Below are positions 26,401-34,986 of a stretch of DNA of 64,000 nucleotides, piece by piece. The stretch spans positions 1-64,000 of the forward strand of contig JAHEEC010000005.1 of the NCBI GenBank assembly GCA_024640885.1, written 5' to 3'. Each line of letters begins with the position of its first letter. The stretch's first letter is position 1. A program made the position numbers and the translations under genes. The notes under the pieces are model-generated. The model saw nothing but the letters and a program-made list of their open reading frames with translations. It made no database searches and was not told the DNA's origin. Origin of the DNA: Bacteroidota bacterium. Lineage in GTDB: Bacteria > Bacteroidota > Bacteroidia > Bacteroidales > GCA-2748055.

Positions 26401-29400
26401 TCCCCTCCAGCTAATCGTTTTTAACGAGGAGGGATGCAGCGACACCATGGTCAGGTACATCACGGTACATCCAGAGATCAGTGCAGGCTTTTTACCCGAT
26501 GCCCAGGCGGGGTGCCACCCGCTGACCGTCACTTTTGCAGATCTTTCGGTGAATGCGGTGAATTACCTCTGGGACTTTGGCGACGGGGCCGCATCGGTGG
26601 AACCCTCGCCCGTTCACACTTTCGTGAATTTTGGCACCACGGATACCACCTACATTGTGAGCCTGACCACCTCCACTTCGGATGGGGAGTGTGTCAAATC
26701 CCTCACCTGGCCCATCACGGTCCACCCGCAGGTGGTGGCAGAATTCACTTTCCCCAATGCCCATGGATGCGGACCCTTTGAAGTCACCTTTGATAACCTT
26801 TCCATCGGTGGATTCACCTATACCTGGGATTTTGATGACGGTACCGTAATTGCCACACTGGATGACGGGCCCCAGACCCATAGCTTCAGCAACACAGGTT
26901 TCATTGACAACCAGGAATTTGATGTGAGCCTGCGGGTGGAAAATTCATTCGGCTGTACCAGTGAAATCATTAAGACGGTCACTGTCTACCCGGGTATTGA
27001 CAGCGATTTCGGGGCTTCCGACACCGAGGGGTGCCACCCCCTGGAAGTTGACTTCAATAACCTGACCATCGGGGGAGAGACCTACGTGTGGGATTTCGGG
27101 GACGGATCAACCTCCAACCTTCTGGATCCGGGCCATATCTTCTCCAATACGGGTAATATCGATTCGGTCTATACAGTCAGATTGCAGGCCATTGCGCCGA
27201 ATAATATTTGCAGGGATTCATTCTTCATGGATATCACGGTGCATCCTTACATCCGGGCAAACTTCACCATTCCTGACGACCTGGGCTGCAATCCATTCGA
27301 AGTGACCATTCAGAATGCTTCCATCAACGGGGACCTGTTCCACTGGGATTTCGGCGATGGAACCGATACGACCACCACGAATGCCGCCCCCCTTGTGCAC
27401 CGCTATTTCAATACGGATTTTGCAAACCAGCAGGATTACGTGATCACCCTGGTGGCTGAGAACTTGGCCGGATGCACCCATGAGATCTCACGCACCATCA
27501 CCGTGGAGCCTGATATCATGGCCGCTTTTGATCCCAGCCAGCTTTCTGGGTGCCATCCCCTGACCGTTGATTTTCTCAACCTGTCAGCCGGCGCCTCCTA
27601 TTATTTCTGGGACTTTGGCAACGGCACCTCTTCACAGGAGGTCAGTCCCTCCCAGACCTTCACCAACATCGGTCAGGCAGATTCCACCTACCGGATCTGG
27701 CTGCGGGCCACTGCCGGCAACCATGTGTGCAAGGACTCCATATTTGTCGATATCGTGGTACATCCATACATCATGCCGGATTTCACCTTCCAGGAGCAGG
27801 TCAACTGCACGCCGTCACCGGTCATTTTCAACAACGCTTCGGTGGGTGGTACAACTTTCCGCTGGGACTTCGACGACGGAACCGATACCACCACCTATAA
27901 TAAGAATTCCGTGCAACATACCTTCAACAACACCAGCTATAGCAGCAATGGGGTCTTCCAGGTAAGTCTGACCATCGAGAATGCAGCAGGCTGCATGAAC
28001 CAGGTGGTAAAGACCGTGGAGGTCTATCCGGCCATAGAGGCCCTGTTCGATGCGAGTGTGGGAGAAGGTTGCCATCCCCTGGAGGTGAATTTCGAGAACC
28101 TCTCGAGCGGGGGATACATTTTTGCTTGGGACTTTGGAGACGGGGCATCCAGTAACTCAGATTCGCCGGACCACACCTTCACCAATTTCACCGATGCGCC
28201 CATAACCCGGCAGGTTCACCTGCTGGCGACCTCCCGCTACAACTGCACCAGTGAGGTAACGGGCGAGATCACCATTCATCCCAAACCCGTTGCCCGATTT
28301 GAGCTCCCGAAGATCATCGATTGTCCTCCCTTCGATCTGCCCATCCTCAATACGAGTCTCAATGCGGACCAGTACCTGTGGAACATCGGTACCGATACCA
28401 CCATTAATACAAGGTCGGAGTCCCCCTTCAACCATGTCTTTGAGAACCTGACCGATGATATAGCCACTTACGTGTTGCGGCTCAGGTCCGCCTCAGATTA
28501 CGGGTGTGTGGACTCGGCAAGGCAGAATATTTATGTTTACCCGAGGACCATTGCCGATTTCACTGTGAATGACGGGGATTGCAGCCCGTTCCCGGCCTAC
28601 TTTATCAACCAGTCGGTTCGGGGCCAGACCTACCTCTGGGATTTCGGGGATGGAAATACCATGGCATCCACCGATCCCACCAACCTCTATTTCAACATCT
28701 CCGGGAGCGATACCACCTACCAGGTCACCCTCACCTCCACCTCGCGTTACGGATGTGTGGATTCGGACACCGCCACCATTGAGGTCTATGCCCAGCCCGA
28801 AGCAGAGTTCGTTCCCTCCCCCACCCACCAGATGTACCCCTCCTCGGATGTGGATTTCACCAACCTCTCCAATGCGGGTGACTGGTCCTACAGATGGGAG
28901 ATGGGCGACGGTTTCACCACCACCCTTACGGATCCGGTGACCCACTCATACGACACCTGGGGTGATTATGTGATCTGGTTGCATCTCTCCACGGCCCACT
29001 GCGCAGATTCGGTCTCCCATTCGGTCCGGATCCTGCCAGCTGCCCCTGTGGCGCAATTTGACACCACTGTGCCGGCCTGCGAGCCCTACACGGTCCAGTT
29101 CAGGAATAACTCCGTCTACGGGGAAACCTACCTGTGGGAATTCGATGACGGGTCCACCTCCACCGAGTTTGAACCGGAACACACCTTTAGCGAGTCCGGG
29201 ATCTACAATGTTAAACTCACGGTGACCGGGGCGGGAGGTCGCGAGATTGCTTACAGCCAGGTGGTTGTATGGGATATGCCGGTGGTCGATTTCAGGGTTG
29301 CCCCTGAACTGGTCATGTTGCCCGACGATGAGATCCGGCTCTTCAACCTATCAAAATACGGCTCCACCTACCTGTGGGATTTCGGCGATGGGAACACCTC

Positions 29401-29845
29401 CACCGATCAGAATCCCCATCACCTCTATTCGGTCATCGGGGTGTATGACATATCACTGGATGTATGGACCGAGAACGGATGCTACGACCGGATCGTGAAG
29501 CCTGCCCTTGTGAGGGTGGAGGGTGCAGGGGTGATCCTCTTTCCCAATGCCTTTAAGCCGGATATGGATGGCCCCAATGGCGGATATTATAACCTGAATG
29601 ATCCTGAAAAGAACAACATCTTCCATCCTTACTGGGAAGGGGTCCAGGAATTTCACATGGAGATTTACGACCGGTGGGGAGAGAAGCTTTTCTACAGCAA
29701 CGATGTGAATATTGGCTGGGACGGTTACAACAACGGGACCCTCTGCTCGCAGGGAGTTTATGTCTGGAAGTCATGGGGCCACTTCATCAACGGGAAGATC
29801 TTTCAGCTGAAGGGGGATGTGACCCTTCTCTATGATAACCGGTAA
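23402..29845 (+). CDS. Giant PKD-repeat surface protein with gliding-motility (type B) C-terminal domain
   Basis: About 2147 residues from ATG 23402 (the signal peptide MDPKFNKLFLKYL ... Ser-Tyr-Ser-Gln fits this start; 23372 is an alternative). Residues about 25-450 resemble the IgGFc-binding N-terminal domain (TDFWFVVPELSH, FGLHITSTNMINVYWE). Then come 17 PKD-like domains (bases about 25150-29515), nearly all with the YxWDFGDG signature. The last 90 residues carry the CHU_C/gliding-motility type domain (FPNAFKPD, MEIYDRWGEKLFYS, GWDGYNNG, GVYVWK), a type B T9SS signal. No catalytic motif was seen. It is probably a long, cell-surface or extracellular adhesin. Head-to-head with the other giant gene. 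Confidence 0.88.
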   Translation: MDPKFNKLFLKYLIRAVFVVLLLGNTLHSYSQIDTDFWFVVPELSHRGSTGGTPGTLRISTLDLPATVTISMPANVYNAITNPTGFQDIVVDIPANGATAVDLTALIDVFGSPVNRLENKPLTPSGINNFGLHITSTNMINVYWEVNYEYAADLWTLKGSNGLGNLFYTPFQTVYDNRLTIPQAYSAIDIVATADNTQVFITLPPGKGASYGSLPQNIAPGATHMVTLNQGQTFSVFPLLYSNLASDRLAGTRIQSTNPIAVTVKDDALNTGSGGQDLIGDQLVPVDIIGDNYIVPDIWNPNHIYVLATEDNTSIYLTNAAGAPIGPTPYTTLNRGQQALVVVPNGSKYARITSRVNAADPVKPFYVFQVAPIGNRNRGGALVPAIGCTGNTQLAFTRAREKENAFNFFIITEKGNEDKFLIDGVRNDGVIDPGSFTEIAGSDGWVALFTNLINETKLPTGQHLVSNTGGIFHLAIYNGFQSAQNGGLYYGYYSDFGGLNVGATVAGTNSEEIRACYGEPIQLYAFGGTTYRWTPDTYLDNANINMPTAINLPPGPHLYTVEVSGACGSGSIPLTLLVSTPVVANFETDVTSGCSPLEIQFEDQSTGMFSWQYDLGDGTPLMRYDLDGLDVPYPEPPDPFVFTHTYTNTTNLPIDYEVTLLVKNASGCADIRTKTITVFPEIHSDIDLDLDEGCDPLEVEFLNNSWGNTGTWLWEFGDGGSSVEEHPVHQFRNLFGPGNLVFDTRLIAISPYNCRDTSSIPITVSPYIEASFAYDTVAECSPHEIVITDQSVGADLYSWDFGDGSTSNSPGPQILKTYVNNTSFPVTYTITLRVDNLQGCTHTIQREVTVYPQVDADFSVLPLEACSPAEIIFQNNSTGAATYLWDFGDGGTSTEIHPIHRYDRNMLRHDTVFRVSLVATSTEICRDTAYFDVVIHPYIEAAFTIDDVVGCHPFPVTIHNESISADQYFWDFGDGTPVSNNGSPVLTHTYFNATGATVVYPLQLIVFNEEGCSDTMVRYITVHPEISAGFLPDAQAGCHPLTVTFADLSVNAVNYLWDFGDGAASVEPSPVHTFVNFGTTDTTYIVSLTTSTSDGECVKSLTWPITVHPQVVAEFTFPNAHGCGPFEVTFDNLSIGGFTYTWDFDDGTVIATLDDGPQTHSFSNTGFIDNQEFDVSLRVENSFGCTSEIIKTVTVYPGIDSDFGASDTEGCHPLEVDFNNLTIGGETYVWDFGDGSTSNLLDPGHIFSNTGNIDSVYTVRLQAIAPNNICRDSFFMDITVHPYIRANFTIPDDLGCNPFEVTIQNASINGDLFHWDFGDGTDTTTTNAAPLVHRYFNTDFANQQDYVITLVAENLAGCTHEISRTITVEPDIMAAFDPSQLSGCHPLTVDFLNLSAGASYYFWDFGNGTSSQEVSPSQTFTNIGQADSTYRIWLRATAGNHVCKDSIFVDIVVHPYIMPDFTFQEQVNCTPSPVIFNNASVGGTTFRWDFDDGTDTTTYNKNSVQHTFNNTSYSSNGVFQVSLTIENAAGCMNQVVKTVEVYPAIEALFDASVGEGCHPLEVNFENLSSGGYIFAWDFGDGASSNSDSPDHTFTNFTDAPITRQVHLLATSRYNCTSEVTGEITIHPKPVARFELPKIIDCPPFDLPILNTSLNADQYLWNIGTDTTINTRSESPFNHVFENLTDDIATYVLRLRSASDYGCVDSARQNIYVYPRTIADFTVNDGDCSPFPAYFINQSVRGQTYLWDFGDGNTMASTDPTNLYFNISGSDTTYQVTLTSTSRYGCVDSDTATIEVYAQPEAEFVPSPTHQMYPSSDVDFTNLSNAGDWSYRWEMGDGFTTTLTDPVTHSYDTWGDYVIWLHLSTAHCADSVSHSVRILPAAPVAQFDTTVPACEPYTVQFRNNSVYGETYLWEFDDGSTSTEFEPEHTFSESGIYNVKLTVTGAGGREIAYSQVVVWDMPVVDFRVAPELVMLPDDEIRLFNLSKYGSTYLWDFGDGNTSTDQNPHHLYSVIGVYDISLDVWTENGCYDRIVKPALVRVEGAGVILFPNAFKPDMDGPNGGYYNLNDPEKNNIFHPYWEGVQEFHMEIYDRWGEKLFYSNDVNIGWDGYNNGTLCSQGVYVWKSWGHFINGKIFQLKGDVTLLYDNR
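25150..29515 (+). repeat. Seventeen PKD domains with a two-domain higher-order repeat
   Basis: PKD units average 257 bases. From unit 1 to 13, two subtypes alternate. Even-numbered units have a short body ending mostly in His-Pro-Tyr-Ile; odd-numbered units have a longer body with Asn-Thr near the loop, a Gly-Cys-Thr segment and a Tyr-Pro end. Starts of successive even units are at 25451, 25967, 26483, 27002, 27521, 28040 and 28553, a regular period of 513-519 bases. Units 14 to 17 do not follow the alternation. Confidence 0.75.
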
Positions 29846-29958
29846 AAGTGAACCAACCTTCCGGGAACATCTTGAGAATGATGCGAATGACAGGCCATTT
29901 AGTAAATTGATCACCTGGCAGATTGACACGTATAGATCAAGATCGTAACTTGGAGTCC

Positions 29959-30999
29959 ATGAAATCCCTGAAACTATTCTACCCCCTCTGCATCCTATTA
30001 TTATGTGGAGTATTTGTCAACCGCTCCTGCACATCGCAGAAAAGTGAAAAGGAGAGTGTTGCAATCCCTGCCGCCCCGGATCTAGATTTCGGAGCCTTTC
30101 CGGCAACGGTCATTGCCAACGACCATGTGAGGATGAAGATTTACCTGCCGGATGCGGAGAAGGGGCTCTACCGCGGAACCCGGTTTGACTGGTCGGGAGT
30201 GATAGGCAGTGTCAGGTTTAAGGACCATGAGTACTTTGGCTACTGGAAGGAGACCCATGATCCTCTGTTCCATGAAGATCTCACGGGTCCCGTAGAGGGT
30301 TTCATCGAACCCGGGCTCGGCTATGCGGAGGCCCGGCCCGGAGAGGGATTCATCAGGATCGGGGTGGGCATCATCGAGAAAGCGGATGAACCCGCTTTCA
30401 ACTGGAGGAAAACTTATAAGATCCTGGATCACGGCCGGTGGAAAACCGAAAACGGCACGGATTGGATATCATTTACCCATCAGCTGAATAATAACTCGGG
30501 GTATGCCTATACCTACCGAAAAACCATAAAGCTTAAGGATGATGGGTTCACCATTGAACACAATCTGCTGAATACCGGTGCACTGGCCATCGAAACTGAT
30601 CAGTTTAACCATAACTTCTTTATGATCGACGGGGAGCCCAGCGGTACCTCTTTCCAGCTCAGCTTTCCATTTGCAATCAGCACCGAAGATGACCTGAAAC
30701 ACTACCTGGAAATCGACGAACGTCAGCTTTCATTCATCGGGGACCTGGAGAAGGACAGCAGTGTTTTTCTCCTCCTTGAAGGCTACAGCCACGATCCGCA
30801 GGATCACAGGGTGACCGTCCTGAACCGCAAAACGGGCGCAGGCGTAACCTTCACGGTGGACCAGCCCATCTACAGGATGGCCTTCTGGGCCTGCAGGACC
30901 ACCTTAAGCCCCGAGAACTCTGTCTGGATCTCCGTGGCACCTGGCCGGGAGCATCAATGGATCTCGGACTATACACTATTTATTAAAGCAATTCCTTAA
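29959..30999 (+). CDS. Galactose-mutarotase-like exported protein of unknown activity
   Basis: 346 residues from ATG 29959. The N-terminus has a hydrophobic segment and then Arg-Ser-Cys-Thr-Ser, a poor lipobox, so it may be a lipoprotein or a soluble periplasmic protein. The body is rich in beta-strands with GTRFDWSGVIGSVRF, YEARPGEGFIRIGVG-like and HNLLNTGALAIETDQFNHNFF segments, which recall the aldose-1-epimerase (mutarotase) superfold; the NHNFF stretch could hold the site His. A promoter-like TTG-N20-TAACTTGG (29923-29953) would start transcription almost at the ATG. The aldo-keto reductase gene follows 12 bases later, so they probably work on related sugars. Confidence 0.65.
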   Translation: MKSLKLFYPLCILLLCGVFVNRSCTSQKSEKESVAIPAAPDLDFGAFPATVIANDHVRMKIYLPDAEKGLYRGTRFDWSGVIGSVRFKDHEYFGYWKETHDPLFHEDLTGPVEGFIEPGLGYAEARPGEGFIRIGVGIIEKADEPAFNWRKTYKILDHGRWKTENGTDWISFTHQLNNNSGYAYTYRKTIKLKDDGFTIEHNLLNTGALAIETDQFNHNFFMIDGEPSGTSFQLSFPFAISTEDDLKHYLEIDERQLSFIGDLEKDSSVFLLLEGYSHDPQDHRVTVLNRKTGAGVTFTVDQPIYRMAFWACRTTLSPENSVWISVAPGREHQWISDYTLFIKAIP

Positions 31000-31011
31000 A
31001 AATTTATCTCC

Positions 31012-32052
31012 ATGAAAATCTACACCGACAACACCCGCAGGGAATTTTTAAGAAAATTGATCGCCGGCACCTCCATGATGGGCATGGCGCCTGTACTGGG
31101 TACAATGCAGTCCTGTGACAGGGAGGCCTCCGCATTGAAGATTCCACAGCGTGCATTCGGAAAAACCGGCGCCACGGTGGGGATCTACAGTCTTGGCGCA
31201 CAGGCCACCGTGGAACAGGTGGGTATGAAGGAGCAGGCCGTCGAGATTGTGAATCGCTGCATTGACTTGGGTATTAATTACATCGACACCTCAGCCTGGT
31301 ACGGGATGGATGGCAACAGCAGCGAGGGGGACCACCTGAGGGGGACCAGTGAACGGCATGTGGGAGAGGTGATGAAGACCAGGCGGAAAGAGGTGTTCCT
31401 GGCCACCAAGACCCATGACCGCAGCTATGACGGTGCAATGCGCCACCTGGAAAGTTCCCTGAAGAACCTCCAGACAGACCAGATCGATCTGTGGCAGATC
31501 CACAACATCAAACCGGGCGGCGACGAGGATATTGATTTCATCTTCTCCGATGAGGGGTGCCTGAAGGCCCTGATTAAGGCACAGGAGGAAAAGGTGGTCA
31601 GGTTCCTGGGCATCACGGGTCATGCCGATCCCGATCCCATGAAGGAGCTGGTGGACCGCTATCCCTTCGACACCGTCCTGATGGCGCTGAATGCCGCCGA
31701 CAAGCACTACAATTCATACATCGAAAAGCTGCTGCCCACGGCGGTTGAAAAAGAGATGGGGATCATCGGGATGAAGATCCCGGCCCGGGACAGGATCTTC
31801 TCACACGGCGGGATCATCACCATGAAAGAGGCCATGAGCTATACCATGTCCCTTCCCATCAGCACCATCATCGTTGGGATCGATAAGATCGCTGAACTGG
31901 AGGAGAACATCAGGATCGCACAGGAATTCGAACCGCTCACGGCCGATGAGATGCTGGCCATCGAAGAGAAGGTGAAGCCCCACCATGAGCACCTGCTGTT
32001 TTACAAGGGTTTGTCAGACTGGCCCGCCGAGTGGTCCGGGAACAATGTATAG
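31012..32052 (+). CDS. Aldo-keto reductase with a twin-arginine signal
   Basis: 346 residues. The start Thr-Arg-Arg-Glu-Phe-Leu-Arg-Lys followed by a Gly/Met-rich hydrophobic stretch is a Tat signal. The rest is an (alpha/beta)8 aldo-keto reductase: IDTSAWYG (catalytic Asp-Tyr), FLATKTHDR (Lys), LWQIHNI (His) and a final IIVGIDKIAELEENI NADPH-binding segment. The family reduces sugar or other carbonyl groups with NADPH. Tat export with an NADP cofactor already bound is a known pattern for such proteins in this phylum, but how the cofactor would be re-reduced outside is unclear. It closes the gene pair with the mutarotase-like protein and converges on the GH30-like gene. Confidence 0.88.
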   Translation: MKIYTDNTRREFLRKLIAGTSMMGMAPVLGTMQSCDREASALKIPQRAFGKTGATVGIYSLGAQATVEQVGMKEQAVEIVNRCIDLGINYIDTSAWYGMDGNSSEGDHLRGTSERHVGEVMKTRRKEVFLATKTHDRSYDGAMRHLESSLKNLQTDQIDLWQIHNIKPGGDEDIDFIFSDEGCLKALIKAQEEKVVRFLGITGHADPDPMKELVDRYPFDTVLMALNAADKHYNSYIEKLLPTAVEKEMGIIGMKIPARDRIFSHGGIITMKEAMSYTMSLPISTIIVGIDKIAELEENIRIAQEFEPLTADEMLAIEEKVKPHHEHLLFYKGLSDWPAEWSGNNV

Positions 32053-32076
32053 TCAAATACCAACGGGCCACAAGGA

Positions 32077-34569
32077 TCACTCCTGGATGATCATTCTTCG
32101 TGACCATCCCTCTCCTGCTGAATTTTCCAGCCTGAAGAAATAGAGTCCTTCCCTCAACCCGTCCCGGGGGATCAATAGGCGGTGCGCTCCCGCGGGAAAT
32201 TCTCCCAGGGACCTCTGCATGACCTGTTTTCCCAGGGCGTCTATGACTTTCAGCCACATTCGCTCTCCCTCCATCAGGCTGAACTGAAGTGTGGTGGATT
32301 GGGAGAAGGGGTTGGGATATGCGTTGAAATGATCCACTGAGAACTGTCCAATGCCTACTCCAAAGATGGTCACCGCTTCAGGAAGGGATATATTGCCGGC
32401 CGAATCGGTGGCAAACAACAGGTAAATGCCATTGGGCAGTCCCGATATGGAAAATTGCACGGCAATGCCGGCCGCTGCCTCCACCGAGTCAATGGTGGCC
32501 CCGCGAATGGCATCAATTTGCGCAGGAGTACCGTCAGGAACCAGGTAGATCGAACCATCCTCAGAGCTGGTGGCCTCCACGGTTCCTTCCACATGGAGCG
32601 AGTCGGTGGCCTCAAGTACAGGGGGCTCCTCGTCCGGTACCACAAGAGTCATGACTGTCACCGCATCAGAGGGTTCGCTCTCATTGCCGGCCTCATCGAA
32701 AGCTGCGACCGTAAATTGATAGGTTGTGCCCGGAATCAGCAGGGTCACAGAAAAACTGGTGTCGTATGCCGTATCCATCCACATTCCGTTGGCAAATATC
32801 CTGTATGCGGTTACCCCGGTGTCATCGGTGGAGGGGTCCCAGGCGAGCTCAACCGAGGTTTGCGAGACTGAACCTGCGGAAAGGTTTCCAGGAATGGAAG
32901 GTGCTTCAGTATCCGGGGGGAGGGTAGTGGCCGAAACCGGAAGGGAGCTCTGGCTTTCATTGGGAACGTGATCAAAGGCAGAGACCGATATTTCATAGGC
33001 TGTGGCCGGATCCAGCCCGGTAACCACATAACTTGTGTCAGGGCTGGTTCCATGAAGGATCCCGTCCAGGTAGATCCTGTACCCCTCCACCCCCACGCTG
33101 TCGGTGGAAGGGTCCCAGGTAAATGCCAGTGAACGGGTGGTTGCTTCCGCAAGAGAAAGATTTTCCGGGATGGACGGGGCCACCGTATCCAGGGAAGGGT
33201 CATAGGGCGAAAGCTGCATCGCCACCGTGGTTATGGAATGGGCCGTTGCCGTGAATAGTGAATCGGTCAATGTTCCCAGCAACAAGCAATTTTCGCTGTC
33301 CGAAGTGCGGTAAACCAAGGATTCCGTAATGCGGTATCCCGGAACATCCACGTGCACTGCCATTTCGCTGGTGGAAGAGCGGTTGATCACTACGCAGGTG
33401 GCAGAATCGCCTTCGGGGTTTATAAAGGTCAGCGAGGCCCCGTCGGTGCCGGTCAGGGCATGACCTGTCATTTTCCATCCCGGTTGAATGAAAGCGGAGA
33501 ACTGCTTGAAGGCATAAAAATCCTTGGTTTTCGTATACCCTTTCTCAGGATCGATCCATCTGGAGCGGTCCCAGGGAAAATCAAGGGTCACCAGTCCGCC
33601 TGATTCCCAGATCAGGGGCCAGTAGAGGTAAGCCACCACCTTTTCATCATAAAACGATTTATAGATCAGGCCTGCCAGTGAGAACCAGTCACCGCGGTCA
33701 TATTCGGTCTGGAAATGGGGGAGTTCGGGGTAGAGGTTGCCCACCTTGGCAAAGTCGGTGGAGGCATAGGGATTGTTTTCATCCACCCCATGGTAGAGGT
33801 GATGTGAGATGCCATCCAACCTGGAGACATCCAGGTTGTTCACATACCGTTCCACATTGTCATATCCCATTCCCACGGTCTCTGGCCCCAGAATCGCCGG
33901 TCTTCTTTCCATGTTCGCCAGGGTGTCGTAGACCGCCACAAGGGCCCTGTCATACCCGGCAATGGTATCCGTGGTGGTGATCCGCTCCTTTGGATACAAC
34001 AGGCAACTCTCGTAGGGAGCTTTCCAGTCCGGTTCATTCTGGATGGAGATGTAATCGGGAAAGATGCCATGTGCATGGTATTCCTCCAGGGAGGATTTCC
34101 ACCAGTGCGCAAAACCTGCATAATCAAAGAGGGTCTTTCCTCCCTCTACGCTGTACCTCAGTGTGCCTCCATTGCTTCGATCGTTATTGCTTTTCAGGTA
34201 TCCCGGGGGCCCCCATGAGACGGACATGACCGAAATGGGGTATCCCAGCACTTTTTCCGAAGCCTCCACATATTCCTGGACCCTAGTCACCATGCCCGGA
34301 TCATAATCATGGGCATTTCTAACCCGGAGGATATCCAGGCTCAACTCTCCGAAAATGGCTTCATAGATTTCGGCCTTATTGGGATGGGCATTGAGCCATC
34401 CCTCATAATAGGCAAGGGCTGCCCCGAACCCCACAACGGTCTGATAGCGGGTCCCGGTTTGAATGGTCAGTGCCTCTTCATTGCCGCTCTGCGCATTCAG
34501 GAAACCGGGGATGGAAAGAAAAATTGTGAGCCCGAGGAAGTAAGGAAGAATATGTGACTTAAATTTCAT
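32077..34569 (-). CDS. Secreted GH30-like glycoside hydrolase with two FN3 domains and T9SS signal
   Basis: 830 residues. Signal peptide ends near Leu-Asn-Ala-Gln. A GH30-type (beta/alpha)8 domain and side beta-domain cover about 30-470: QTVVGFGAALAYYEG, SVSWGPPGYLKS, ISIQNEPDW with acid/base Glu at about 179 and HFQTEYDRGDW with nucleophile Glu at about 289. Then two fibronectin type III domains (about 475-560 and 570-655), a further beta-sandwich region and a type A sorting domain (about 750-830, AYPNPFSQSTTLQF, GLREGLYFFRLE). GH30 members cut beta-glycosidic bonds, often in xylan or beta-1,6-glucan; this protein's subfamily is not clear. It should be delivered to the surface by the T9SS. 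Confidence 0.88.
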   Translation of the reverse strand: MKFKSHILPYFLGLTIFLSIPGFLNAQSGNEEALTIQTGTRYQTVVGFGAALAYYEGWLNAHPNKAEIYEAIFGELSLDILRVRNAHDYDPGMVTRVQEYVEASEKVLGYPISVMSVSWGPPGYLKSNNDRSNGGTLRYSVEGGKTLFDYAGFAHWWKSSLEEYHAHGIFPDYISIQNEPDWKAPYESCLLYPKERITTTDTIAGYDRALVAVYDTLANMERRPAILGPETVGMGYDNVERYVNNLDVSRLDGISHHLYHGVDENNPYASTDFAKVGNLYPELPHFQTEYDRGDWFSLAGLIYKSFYDEKVVAYLYWPLIWESGGLVTLDFPWDRSRWIDPEKGYTKTKDFYAFKQFSAFIQPGWKMTGHALTGTDGASLTFINPEGDSATCVVINRSSTSEMAVHVDVPGYRITESLVYRTSDSENCLLLGTLTDSLFTATAHSITTVAMQLSPYDPSLDTVAPSIPENLSLAEATTRSLAFTWDPSTDSVGVEGYRIYLDGILHGTSPDTSYVVTGLDPATAYEISVSAFDHVPNESQSSLPVSATTLPPDTEAPSIPGNLSAGSVSQTSVELAWDPSTDDTGVTAYRIFANGMWMDTAYDTSFSVTLLIPGTTYQFTVAAFDEAGNESEPSDAVTVMTLVVPDEEPPVLEATDSLHVEGTVEATSSEDGSIYLVPDGTPAQIDAIRGATIDSVEAAAGIAVQFSISGLPNGIYLLFATDSAGNISLPEAVTIFGVGIGQFSVDHFNAYPNPFSQSTTLQFSLMEGERMWLKVIDALGKQVMQRSLGEFPAGAHRLLIPRDGLREGLYFFRLENSAGEGWSRRMIIQE

Positions 34570-34651
34570 GGGGTGGATTTCAGTGAAGGTATTGTCTATT
34601 GTAACCTGCTAAAAATAGAAATATAATCCTATTATTCCAGCTGAAATGGGA

Positions 34652-34668
34652 GTTTTAAGCTTTAAAAC
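34652..34668. repeat. Short inverted repeat upstream of the GH30-like gene
   Basis: GTTTTAA (34652-34658) and TTAAAAC (34662-34668) around GCT form a perfect 7-base inverted repeat, 83 bases before the start codon of the GH30-like gene. It could be an operator for that gene; there is no T-run to make it a terminator. Confidence 0.3.
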
Positions 34669-34689
34669 AGGCTTCCAGACAATCGCCAT

Positions 34690-34950
34690 CCTGTGGATGC
34701 AAATTCAGCTACCGGGACAAACCATGTCCTCGTTGCCTGAGGAAAAGGGTCTTGCCTGCCGGGCCACCATTTTCCGGCCGGGCACACAGGCCGCCGGGGA
34801 GGATCCTTCCAGGGGGAAGGGAACTCTTCGGGGATGGGTACATCCCCAGGCCCGATTTCATGCCGGAAACCGGCAGGTGGTATTGCTATGAAATGATGAT
34901 CATGGTTGCCACTGCTTACATTGGGTCAAAGGTTATGCCTCCTCCAAAAT
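34690..34950 (+). pseudogene. Possible decayed fragment of a LamG/lyase-like glycan-active protein
   Basis: The 417-base gap 34570-34986 has no intact gene. In the + strand, one frame reads CRATIFRPGTQAAGEDPSRG (about 34757-34816) and, after a frame change, the next reads GDGYIPRPDFMPETGRWYCY (about 34832-34891) followed by Glu-Met-Met-Ile. The second piece recalls the Trp-Tyr-Cys-(Ile/Tyr)-Glu segment of concanavalin-like polysaccharide-lyase domains. The reading needs at least one frameshift and has no start codon in place, so a remnant is more likely than a gene. Low certainty. Confidence 0.25.
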
Positions 34951-34986
34951 AATCCTTACTTTTAAGCTCTAAGGAATGCATCAGCC

